A DNA stretch of 64,000 nucleotides from WHSW01 sp963842795 (lineage in GTDB: Bacteria; Actinomycetota; Thermoleophilia; Solirubrobacterales; 70-9): positions 1 to 64,000 of the forward strand of contig CAWJHV010000020.1 of the NCBI GenBank assembly GCA_963842795.1, in the 5' to 3' direction. Positions within the stretch are counted from its first letter, which is position 1. Every line of letters starts with the position of its first letter. The translations under genes and the position numbers were made by a program. Below the pieces are notes generated by a model that did no database searches, had not been told where the DNA came from, and saw nothing but the letters and a program-made list of their open reading frames with translations. Shown one piece after another: positions 49,557 to 57,104 of this stretch.

Positions 49557-51058
49557 CGCTGGGGGGCGGCGGCCGGCGAGAGGTACCCGAATCGCCTCAG
49601 CGCGGGACCGGCAACCTCCTCCAGCTCCGCGATCAATGCCGCGTCCCGGGCTCGCCAGCGCCCGATCGACGCGGGCGGCTCGACCTCGGCCGCGCACTTC
49701 CGCGCGTCCGCGTCGAGGCCGCCGAAATCGAGGATCCGAGCCGCGACCGTCTCGGGGTCCGCACAGAGGTCTTCGAACCGCACCCGCAGGTAGCGATCGC
49801 CGAGGTGCTCCTCCGCGTAGGTGGCGGCCCGCTCGTTGATCTCGGCCCAGAGCGCGATCGAACGTCGCGGCTCGACCGCACCGGTGTCGCCGAGGATCGC
49901 GTCGCCGTGCTTGCGGAGATGGGTCTGATTTTCGGAGAAGGCCATGTCGCGGCCGTCGCGGATCACGTGGACGAATCGAAGCTGCGGCATCGCCCCATCG
50001 AGGAAGGGGAGCAGGAGGATGGACTTCGGCACCTTCCACCCCCAGGGTCCCGGCTCCTCCATGCCGCTCAGATGCTGATGGAGCACGCCCGCGAGCTCGG
50101 TGCGCATCGGACCGTCGGACCCACGCGGATGGGTCAGCCAGCGGCGGATCCAGCGCGCGTTGTACTCGCCCAGGTCGAGCGCGTCCTCCGCGTGGTTGAG
50201 CCTCGAGCCGAGATAGGCGCCGCCCGTGCGCAGGATGCGGGTGACGGCCCGCGTGCCCGAGCCTCCGATCCCGCCGACGACGATCGGGGCGAGCGAAGCG
50301 AGGTCGGCGGTCGCCGCCGGCTCCGGCGCCCGGCGAGCGCCTCCGGCGGCGTAGCTCGCGGCGAACTCCGGGTCGAGCACCGCGCCGCGCAGGAACCGCC
50401 TCTCCGGCCTGGACGGCAGCCGCGCGGGATCGGCGGCGAGGAGGTACCAGGTCTGGCGCGGGTGAAACCACGGGATCCGGGCGATGGCGAGCTCCGCGCG
50501 CTCGGCGAAGCCCTCGATCGTCGCGCGTCGGTAGAAGACCTCGTTCGGATAGACCCAGGGGGCCTCTCCGGCGTAGTCCTCATCGCCCTCCTTGAACGTC
50601 AGCGCGATCAGCCCGTCCGGGCGCAGCGCGCGTTTGAAGCTCCGCAGGGCCGTCCCGATCGCTTCGGGGCCCGCGTGAGAGAAGATCGACTGCGCGAGGA
50701 TGAAATCGAACTCGACCCCGAAGCCATCGACCTCGAATCGGTCCCCGTGGTCGAAGCTCGGCCGCTTGATCCGGACCAGGTCCTCGCCGAGCTGATTGGC
50801 GATCGCGTCATCGATCAGCCACCGGTTCGGCTCGACTCCGAAATAGCGCTCGGGGTCGAGATAGACGAGCAGCAGGCGACCCGCGCGCAGCGATCCGCAG
50901 CCGAAGTCGAGCACCCGGTGGCTCGAGCGCAGACCGAGCGCGAACAGGAGGCTGAACTGGGTCGCGCCCATCACGTCGTATTGGCCGGGCGGCCCGACGT
51001 ACGCCATGTAGTGCGGGTCACCCGGCGCGAGCGCAGCGGGATCGGTCTCGTCGCTCAA
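49553..51058 (-). CDS. Bifunctional methyltransferase-sulfotransferase fusion
   Basis: A 501-residue protein of two domains. Residues 1-215: class I methyltransferase with 'RVLDFGCGSLRAGRLLLVYLDPERYFGVEPNRWLI', 'IKRPSFDHGDRF' and 'FDFILAQSIFSHAGPEAIGTAL', closely related to the stand-alone methyltransferase at 21275-22105. Residues 216-255: linker rich in Ala, Pro and Arg. Residues 256-495: sulfotransferase with 'PIVVGGIGGSGTRAVTRILRTGG' and 'RFVHVIRDGRDMAFSENQTHLRKHGDAILGDTG', closely related to copy 6. The frame is uninterrupted across the junction and each half has counterparts as separate genes here, which supports a real fusion. It is divergent from the GT2-TylF-like gene. Confidence 0.87.
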   Translation of the reverse strand: MSDETDPAALAPGDPHYMAYVGPPGQYDVMGATQFSLLFALGLRSSHRVLDFGCGSLRAGRLLLVYLDPERYFGVEPNRWLIDDAIANQLGEDLVRIKRPSFDHGDRFEVDGFGVEFDFILAQSIFSHAGPEAIGTALRSFKRALRPDGLIALTFKEGDEDYAGEAPWVYPNEVFYRRATIEGFAERAELAIARIPWFHPRQTWYLLAADPARLPSRPERRFLRGAVLDPEFAASYAAGGARRAPEPAATADLASLAPIVVGGIGGSGTRAVTRILRTGGAYLGSRLNHAEDALDLGEYNARWIRRWLTHPRGSDGPMRTELAGVLHQHLSGMEEPGPWGWKVPKSILLLPFLDGAMPQLRFVHVIRDGRDMAFSENQTHLRKHGDAILGDTGAVEPRRSIALWAEINERAATYAEEHLGDRYLRVRFEDLCADPETVAARILDFGGLDADARKCAAEVEPPASIGRWRARDAALIAELEEVAGPALRRFGYLSPAAAPQR

Positions 51059-51131
51059 GAGGCCGCAAGGTACTGGCTCGAAGACTCGCTCTACGCTGCG
51101 CCTCGATGCGATCGAGCACGGGGCGACAGCC

Positions 51132-52820
51132 GTGAACGGCCCGGAGGTCGCGGGTCCGAAGCTGTCACTCGTACTGGTCGCCTACGACATGCGGCGAGAG
51201 CTCCCGCGCACGATCCGGTCGCTATCGCCGCCGATGCAGCGCGGTGTCGATGCGAGCGATTACGAGCTGATCGTCGTCGACAACGGCTCCGCCGAACCGC
51301 CGGACCGCGAGGAGTGCGAGGCCCTCGGGGCCCGCATCCGGTGGTTGCGCATCGACGATGCCCTGCCCTCTCCCGCAAGCGCGATCAATCGGGGCATCGC
51401 GGCCGCCACGGCGCCACTGATCGGGGTGATGATCGACGGGGCTCGCCTGGCGACGCCGGGAGTTCTCCGCTACGCCCTGCTCGCCGCGGACCTGCACCCC
51501 CGGCCCGTGGTCGCGACGGTCGGGTTTCATCTGGGGCCCGACCTGCAGCGGCGCGCGATCAAGGCGGGCTACGACCGCGACGCGGAGGACGCGTTGCTGG
51601 ACGGCGTCGACTGGACCGGCGACGGCTACCGGCTGTTCGACGTCTCGGTCTTCGCCGGATCGTCGAGCGAGGGGTGGTTCTCGCCGCCGAAGGAGAGCAA
51701 CGCCCTTTTCATGCCGGCCGAGCTGTGGGAGGAGCTCGGGGGGTTCGACGAGCGCTTCATCACTCCCGGCGGTGGGTTCGTGAACACGGACACCTTCGCT
51801 CGCGCGTGCGAGCTCCCCGACAGCCGGCTGATCATCCTCCTCGGCGAGGGCACCTTCCACCAGATCCATGGAGGCGTGGCGACGAACAGCCCGGTGGTCA
51901 GGCGGACCGAGTTCCGCGAGGAGTACGAGCGCCTCACCGGCCGGGAGCCGGCGGCCCCCGATGTGCAACCCGTCTATCTCGGGACGGTCGCGCCCCAGGC
52001 CCGCGCCTCGCTCGGAGCCTCGGCGAGCGCCGAGCCGTCGGCAGAACGCGATCGCGCTTCGGTACAACGTCGGCGCTACCTCGGGCTGCTGACCAAGACG
52101 CTTCTGAACCTGACCGGCCTCCAGGCGGAGGCGGCGTACCTCGTGGCCCTCGACGCGATCGAGCGCGGCGAGACCCTCGAGGCGCCCGCCGCGAAGCAGG
52201 TCCGCGCCCGGATCCCGGACCGGTACCGCGAGGTGCTGCAGGCGCGCCGCGCGGGCCGCCCTCTGCGGGCCGATGATCCAGGATTCGCTCTGACTAACAC
52301 CGGGCAGGCGCGCCTGAATCGAATCAAGCGATGCGTCTCCACCGCGATCGTCGAAGCCGTTCCGGGCGATCTCGTGCAATGCGGGGTCAATCGCGGCGGG
52401 ACGGCGATTCTGATGCGCGGCGTCCTCGCCGCCCGGGAGGTCACCGACCGCACGGTTTGGGTCGCCGATCCGTTCTCGGATCCCGGCGACCAGGAGCGGC
52501 TCGCCCGCACCTTCGACCTCTTCGACCTGCTCGACGACCAGGTCACCTTGCTGCCGGTCGAACTCGACGAGACCCTGCTCGCCGCGCCGATCGAACGGAT
52601 CGCCGTCCTGCATCTGAACTCGGCCGGACACGACGAGACGCTGGGCTCGTTGAGCGCGCTCTACGACAGGCTCAGCCCCGGCGGCTTCGTGATCGTCGAC
52701 CGGTACGGCGCCGAGCCCGGCTGCAAGGAGGCGGTAGACGCATTCCGCCGCCGGCGGGGCATCGATGACGCGATCGAACGGATCGATGGGTCCGGGATCC
52801 AGTGGCGCAGGGCGGAGTGA
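51132..52820 (+). CDS. Fusion of GT2-like glycosyltransferase and degenerate TylF-type methyltransferase
   Basis: A 562-residue protein. Residues 10-270: GT-A-like domain ('KLSLVLVAYDMRRELPRTIRSLSP', 'YELIVVDNGSAEPPDREECEAL', 'GVMIDGARLATPGVL', 'PAELWEELGGFDERF'). Residues about 395-555: TylF/macrocin O-methyltransferase fold ('VPGDLVQCGVNRGGTAILMRGVLAARE', 'RTVWVADPFSDPG', 'LSPGGFVIVDRYGAEPGCKEAVDAFR'). In that family metal is held by Asp residues in LDGD and VDDY motifs; here these read LNSA and VDRY, so the domain may lack methyltransferase activity or use another mechanism. It starts at GTG (51132) and lies 4 bp before the SGNH pair. Confidence 0.78.
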   Translation: MNGPEVAGPKLSLVLVAYDMRRELPRTIRSLSPPMQRGVDASDYELIVVDNGSAEPPDREECEALGARIRWLRIDDALPSPASAINRGIAAATAPLIGVMIDGARLATPGVLRYALLAADLHPRPVVATVGFHLGPDLQRRAIKAGYDRDAEDALLDGVDWTGDGYRLFDVSVFAGSSSEGWFSPPKESNALFMPAELWEELGGFDERFITPGGGFVNTDTFARACELPDSRLIILLGEGTFHQIHGGVATNSPVVRRTEFREEYERLTGREPAAPDVQPVYLGTVAPQARASLGASASAEPSAERDRASVQRRRYLGLLTKTLLNLTGLQAEAAYLVALDAIERGETLEAPAAKQVRARIPDRYREVLQARRAGRPLRADDPGFALTNTGQARLNRIKRCVSTAIVEAVPGDLVQCGVNRGGTAILMRGVLAAREVTDRTVWVADPFSDPGDQERLARTFDLFDLLDDQVTLLPVELDETLLAAPIERIAVLHLNSAGHDETLGSLSALYDRLSPGGFVIVDRYGAEPGCKEAVDAFRRRRGIDDAIERIDGSGIQWRRAE

Positions 52821-52824
52821 GCCC

Positions 52825-53880
52825 TTGAGCGACGCTCGCGATCACGATCCGGCGGTAGAGGCCGCGCGTCGCCGGGCGACCGGGGAACGCCGGCGCTTGC
52901 GCAAGCACCTGCGGGAATGGCGAGAGGGCCCGGACCTGGACAAGCGGATCGAGGGGCGCGAGGGCTGGCTGTTCATCCACAACGACAGCAACGACGTGCT
53001 CGGCCAGCACGCCGGTCGCGTGCGGCTCTCCGACGCCGACCTGCGGGCATGGTCGGCGGTGCTGCAAGCGAGGGTGGCGCTGAGCGAGGAGCTCGGGATC
53101 GCCTGGCTGTGCACGGTCGTGCCCGACAAGGAGGGCGTCTACGCCGAGTACCTGCCGCCCGAGGTGGAGCCCGCCAAGCGGCGGCCGGTGCACCAGTTCC
53201 TCGACCTGGCGGCGAGCGTGGACGCGCCGGTCGTCTACCCGCTGGCCGAGCTGGTGGCGGCCAAGGGCGACCCGCCGCTCTACTCGCGCAGCGGCACGCA
53301 TTGGAACCATCGCGGGGCGTTCGTCGCCTACGAGGCGACCTGCCGCGAGCTGCGCGACCGGGGCATCGAGGTGCAGACGCTCTCGGCGAACTCGATCGCC
53401 TGGCGGAGCTTCGAGCATCCGCGCGAGGGCACCAGCGTGCGGGCCCGGCCGCGAGAGCAGCGCTCGCGCATGGTCTTCGACAACCGCGTCTTCAACCACG
53501 GCAGGACCTTCGTCTTCGAGCGCGAGGACGGCGTCGGGCCGCGCGCGGTCGTCTTCGGGGAGTCCTTCGCGCCCCACCTCCTGATCTTCCTCAAGGAGTC
53601 CTTTCGCCGGCTGGTCTTCGTGCACACGAGCACGATGCCGCGCGAGATCCTCGAGCACGAGAGCCCGGACGTCGTGCTCAGCTACCCGACCGAGCGCTTC
53701 CTGGTCCGGGTCCCATCCGACTCCTCGGCGATGCGGCAGATCTCCGAGGAGGTGCGGATCAAGCTCGAGGCGCACGTCGTACGGCCTCCCGGGCCGTACC
53801 TCAGCGGGATCCCGGGGAAGGGCGAAGCCGCCGCCGGAGTCGGCCTGCCCTGGCCCGATCTGGTCGATCCCGTCGGCTAG
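52825..53880 (+). CDS. AlgX/AlgJ-like SGNH-hydrolase-type protein, copy 1
   Basis: A 351-residue protein: charged N-terminus (1-45), then 'GREGWLFIHNDSNDVLGQHAGRVRLS', 'WLCTVVPDKEGVYAEYLPPEV' (block with conserved Asp/Lys), 'YSRSGTHWNHRGAFVAYEATC' (the Thr-His-Trp catalytic block of DHHW/AlgX proteins) and 'AVVFGESFAPHLLIFLKESFRRLVFVHTSTMPREI' (GES-type nucleophile Ser). AlgJ/AlgX-type proteins act in polysaccharide O-acetylation. No signal peptide is seen and no MBOAT acyl donor is in the window, so the acyl chemistry is uncertain. The start is TTG with GGCGGAG upstream. Confidence 0.8.
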   Translation: MSDARDHDPAVEAARRRATGERRRLRKHLREWREGPDLDKRIEGREGWLFIHNDSNDVLGQHAGRVRLSDADLRAWSAVLQARVALSEELGIAWLCTVVPDKEGVYAEYLPPEVEPAKRRPVHQFLDLAASVDAPVVYPLAELVAAKGDPPLYSRSGTHWNHRGAFVAYEATCRELRDRGIEVQTLSANSIAWRSFEHPREGTSVRARPREQRSRMVFDNRVFNHGRTFVFEREDGVGPRAVVFGESFAPHLLIFLKESFRRLVFVHTSTMPREILEHESPDVVLSYPTERFLVRVPSDSSAMRQISEEVRIKLEAHVVRPPGPYLSGIPGKGEAAAGVGLPWPDLVDPVG

Positions 53881-53891
53881 TCTCTCGCTCG

Positions 53892-55004
53892 ATGTCGGGG
53901 CCGAACGGGCAGGATCGAGAGGTAGAGCGCGCGCGCAGGCGGGGGCGGGTGGCGCGAAAGGCCCTCGCCGGGCACCGTCGCCAGCAGGCGGCCGGTGAGC
54001 GCGAGGCCGACAAGCGCCTGGAGGGCAAGGACGGGTGGCTGTTCCTGCACAACGACAGCAACGACGTGATCGGCCAGCACACCGGGCGCGTCGTCCTCCG
54101 TCGGCGCCAGCTCGATGCCTGGCGGGCGCTGTTTCAGGGGAGGCTCGACCTGACCGCCGAGCTCGGCTGCACCTGGCTGTGCACGATCGTGCCCGATAAG
54201 GAGTCGGTCTACACGGAGTACCTGCCGGACGAGGTCGTGCTCGCCCCGCGACGGCCGGTCGACCAGATCCTCGAGGTGGCGGCCGGCCTCGACGCCCCGG
54301 TCATCTACCCCCTTTCGGAGCTACTCGAGGCCAAGGCCGAACGGCCCGTCTACTCGGTCACCGGGACGCATTGGACGCACGTCGGCGCGCACGTCGCCTA
54401 CGAGACGATCTGTCGTGAGCTGAGCGACGCGGGCGTCGAGCTGGACGTGATCGGCTACGACGAGATCGTGTGGAGGGAGTTCCAGCACCCGGTCGAGGGG
54501 GACAGCGTGCGCGGCCGTCCGAAGACGCCGCACGCGCAGATCGTCTTCGACAACCGGGTCTTCAACCACGGGCGGACGATCGTCTTCGAACGCGACGATG
54601 GCGTCGGCCCGACCGCGGCCGTCTTCGGGGAGTCGTTCACGGTCCATCTGCTGACGTTCCTGAAGGAGTCCTTCCGCCGGCTGGTGTTCGTGCACACGAG
54701 CACGATGCCGCGCGAGATCCTCGAGCGCGAGAGCCCGGACGTCGTGCTCACCTGTCCGACCGAGCGGTTCATGGTCAGGGTGCCGACCGACGGCACGGCG
54801 ATCAGGCAGATCGCCGAGGAGATCCGGATCAAGCGCCAGACGGGCGCCGTGCGGGAGTCCGGGTCGGACGCGCGGGGGATCGCGGGCAAGGCCGAGCCCG
54901 CCCGCGACGCCGACCTTCCCTGGCCGGACCTGATCGCGACCGCGGCGCCCGACGACGGTCGCCGGCCCGACGCTTCGGTTCAGCCGGACCCGACTGCGTT
55001 GTAG
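53892..55004 (+). CDS. AlgX/AlgJ-like SGNH-hydrolase-type protein, copy 2
   Basis: A 370-residue tandem paralogue of the preceding gene, 11 bp downstream, with the same blocks: 'KDGWLFLHNDSNDVIGQHTGRVVL', 'WLCTIVPDKESVYTEYLPDEV', 'YSVTGTHWTHVGAHVAYETIC', 'VFDNRVFNHGRT' and 'AVFGESFTVHLLTFLKESFRRLVFVHTSTMPREI'. The two proteins are very similar over about 300 residues; N- and C-terminal tails differ. Both keep the presumed catalytic residues, so the duplication may have split specificities. The ATG is at 53892. The 3' end overlaps the convergent secreted-protein gene by 25 bp. Confidence 0.8.
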   Translation: MSGPNGQDREVERARRRGRVARKALAGHRRQQAAGEREADKRLEGKDGWLFLHNDSNDVIGQHTGRVVLRRRQLDAWRALFQGRLDLTAELGCTWLCTIVPDKESVYTEYLPDEVVLAPRRPVDQILEVAAGLDAPVIYPLSELLEAKAERPVYSVTGTHWTHVGAHVAYETICRELSDAGVELDVIGYDEIVWREFQHPVEGDSVRGRPKTPHAQIVFDNRVFNHGRTIVFERDDGVGPTAAVFGESFTVHLLTFLKESFRRLVFVHTSTMPREILERESPDVVLTCPTERFMVRVPTDGTAIRQIAEEIRIKRQTGAVRESGSDARGIAGKAEPARDADLPWPDLIATAAPDDGRRPDASVQPDPTAL

Positions 55005-55813
55005 GTGTCGCCCCAGCTGTCGCACTCGTAGGCGCCGACGAGGTTCGGGGTCCCGTTCGAGTCGAAGTGCCCGCCAACGGTCACGTCGACCGCCACCTGG
55101 CCGCCGGAGATCTGGCCGGTGAACTCGAACTCGGTGTCGTCGTCGGGGGCGAAGTAGATGTCGAAGGTGCCGTCGTCGTTGACCGTGTCGCCGAAGCCGG
55201 TGACGTGGACGAGCAGCGTGTCGGACTGCCCGTTGTTGTCGTAGTCGCCCCAGCACTCGGTGTCGACGTCGACGGCGAAGTTCTCGATCACCGGGTCGCC
55301 TGCCTGGCGGACGAGGTCGAAGCTGACCGGCCGGCCTGTCGCGTTCGCGCCGGCGTAGTGGCCGTAGTCGGAATCGAGCAGCGACGAGCCGCCTCCGCCC
55401 GAGCCCGAGGAGAGGCTGGCGGTGAAGCGCCGCGCGCCGGCCTTGCAGCTCTGCCCGGCGCGCTTGCGGGGGTCGGTGCGTCGCGTCAGGATGCCCCGGA
55501 CCTTCTTGCCCCCGGAGACGAACCGGCCGTTGGCGCGGTCGGCCGCACGCCGGCCGGTGCTGTGGAAGCGGTTGCGCTTGACCTTCAGCGAGATCGTCCC
55601 GTGGGCGCGGCCGCACTTCGACTTCAGCGCGTAGGTGAGCCGGCCCTTCATGTTCGGCTTCACCTTCAGGCTCACGGTGCCGCCGCGCAGCTTGCCCTTG
55701 TAGGTGCCGGGCGTCGGGGCGCTCGCGGCGTTCGCGGGCGCGCCGGCGGCAAGCGTGGCGGCGACCGCGACGGTCGCGATCGCCATGCCCGCTGCCTTGC
55801 CTGGCCGCTTCAT
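54980..55813 (-). CDS. Secreted protein of unknown family, long paralogue A
   Basis: A 277-residue exported protein. After a signal peptide ('MAIATVAVAATLAAGAPANAA') come about 110 basic residues with beta character ('GTYKGKLRGGTVSLKVKPNMKGRLTYALKSKCG'), a Gly/Ser linker, and a C-terminal domain shared with the next two genes: 'GHYAGANATGRPVSFDLV', 'VIENFAVDVDTECWGDYDNNGQSDTL', 'FDIYFAPDDDTEFEFTG', 'DVTVGGHFDSNGTPNLVGAYECDSWGDTY'. Two Cys (TECW, ECDSWG) could form a disulfide; DYDNNGQSD resembles a calcium loop. I use the ATG at 55813, preceded by GAGGTGATGGAG; a GTG at 55831 is possible. No known family. Confidence 0.72.
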   Translation of the reverse strand: MKRPGKAAGMAIATVAVAATLAAGAPANAASAPTPGTYKGKLRGGTVSLKVKPNMKGRLTYALKSKCGRAHGTISLKVKRNRFHSTGRRAADRANGRFVSGGKKVRGILTRRTDPRKRAGQSCKAGARRFTASLSSGSGGGGSSLLDSDYGHYAGANATGRPVSFDLVRQAGDPVIENFAVDVDTECWGDYDNNGQSDTLLVHVTGFGDTVNDDGTFDIYFAPDDDTEFEFTGQISGGQVAVDVTVGGHFDSNGTPNLVGAYECDSWGDTYNAVGSG

Positions 55814-55844
55814 CTCCATCACCTCGCCCACGCCGTTTCCGGAA

Positions 55845-56363
55845 CTAGTCGCGCTTGGCGTTGTAGGCCTCGCCCCAGCTGTCGCACTGGAGGGCTCCGA
55901 CGAGGCTCGGGGTGCCGTCGGGATCGAAGGTCCCGCCGACGATCACGTCGACCTTGGCCTTGCCCTTGCTGATGACGCCGTTGAACTCGAACTCGGTGTC
56001 GTCGTCGGGCGCGTAGTAGATGTCGAAGCTGCCGTCCTTCTTCACCTTGGCGCCGAAGCCGGTGATGTGGGCGACGAGGGTGTCGCTCTCGCCGTCGTTG
56101 TCGGTGTCGCTCCAGCACTCGGTGTTGACGTCGACGGCGAAGTTCTCGACCGTAGGCTTCGTCTTCGAGCCGGCGACGTCGAAGCTGATCGGGAGGCCGC
56201 CGGCGTTGGTGCCGGCGTAATGGCCCTTGAGCTTGGGCGTTCGCTTTTTTGCGCCCTTCGAGGCCTTGGCGGCCGAGTCGGCCGGGGCCGAGGCGAGCGC
56301 GGAGCCCGCGACCAGGGATAGAGAGGTGACAGCGGCGGCGAGTGTGATGGTGAAGCGGTTCAT
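55845..56363 (-). CDS. Secreted protein of unknown family, paralogue B
   Basis: A 172-residue exported protein with a signal peptide ('FTITLAAAVTSLSLVAGSALA') and just the shared C-terminal domain: 'GHYAGTNAGGLPISFDVAG', 'VENFAVDVNTECWSDTDNDGESDTL', 'HITGFGAKVKKDGSFDIYYAPDDDTEFEFNG', 'VIVGGTFDPDGTPSLVGALQCDSWGEAYNA'. Here the loop is a perfect DxDxDGxxD (DTDNDGESD), as in EF-hand-like and TSP3-type calcium sites. It lies 31 bp upstream of paralogue A's start. Function unknown; likely surface or secreted calcium-binding protein. Confidence 0.78.
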   Translation of the reverse strand: MNRFTITLAAAVTSLSLVAGSALASAPADSAAKASKGAKKRTPKLKGHYAGTNAGGLPISFDVAGSKTKPTVENFAVDVNTECWSDTDNDGESDTLVAHITGFGAKVKKDGSFDIYYAPDDDTEFEFNGVISKGKAKVDVIVGGTFDPDGTPSLVGALQCDSWGEAYNAKRD

Positions 56364-56502
56364 GGCCGTTTCTTCGTAACCGATTTGGAGTAGCTTGAGG
56401 TAGCCCTCGGGGGGTGGACGTCTAGTGGATGGCCCCTAGCCGATTCGCGGGGCCGCCCCGATTGACGGGCGCCCTACCGGCTGTTTCCGCGCCCGGGCGG
56501 AG

Positions 56503-57009
56503 CTAGCGCTTGGCGCGCGCGGAGTACTTGGCGCCCCAGCTGTCGCACTGGTACGGGCCGACGAGGCTCGGGGTCCCGTCGGGGTTGAAAGTCCCGCCGA
56601 CAATCACGTCGACCTTGGCCTTGCCCTTCGCGAGCTTGCCGGTGAACTGGAACTCGGTGTCGTCGTCGGGGGCGTAGTAGATCTCGAAGCTGCCGTTCTT
56701 CTTCAGGTTGGCGCCGAAGCCCGTGATGTGGGCGACCAGCCGGTCGCTTTGACCGTCGTGGTTGAAGTCGTTCCAGCACTCCGTGTCGACGTCGACGGCG
56801 AAGTTCTCGACGGCCGGCTTCCTCTTCGAGCCGACGACGTCGAAGCTGATCGAGCGGCCGGCGGCGTTCTTGCCGTTGTAGTGGCCCTTGACCTTCGTCG
56901 CCGGCTTCGAGCCGTGGCTCCCAGAGCCTGCGGTCGCTACGGTCGCGGTACCGGCGGCGAGGCCGAGCGCAACCAGAGCGGCGACGGGTGCGATCGAACG
57001 GCGGGACAT
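56503..57009 (-). CDS. Secreted protein of unknown family, paralogue C
   Basis: A 168-residue exported protein, the third copy. Signal peptide with 'VAALVALGLAAGTATVATA', then 'GHYNGKNAAGRSISFDVVG', 'VENFAVDVDTECWNDFNHDGQSDRL', 'HITGFGANLKKNGSFEIYYAPDDDTEFQFTG', 'VIVGGTFNPDGTPSLVGPYQCDSWGAKYSA'. It is closest to paralogue B. The calcium-loop-like motif reads DFNHDGQSD. Separated from B by about 140 bp in which I see no gene. AAGG precedes the ATG. Confidence 0.78.
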   Translation of the reverse strand: MSRRSIAPVAALVALGLAAGTATVATAGSGSHGSKPATKVKGHYNGKNAAGRSISFDVVGSKRKPAVENFAVDVDTECWNDFNHDGQSDRLVAHITGFGANLKKNGSFEIYYAPDDDTEFQFTGKLAKGKAKVDVIVGGTFNPDGTPSLVGPYQCDSWGAKYSARAKR

Positions 57010-57104
57010 CCTTGCCTGACCCCCAGGTGATCGGTCGGAACGGCGTGCGGAGCCCCCCTACCCCGCCGGGCGCGATTCGAACCACGCGAACCGGAGGGCG
57101 CTCC

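Noticed and set aside
57068..57095. A GGTTCGAATC-like string on the minus strand downstream of the diiron gene, suggesting a tRNA T-arm or att remnant of the island
   Set aside because: The flanking five-base arms do not pair and no acceptor or anticodon stem is present; it does not match the tRNA-Thr 3' end either.
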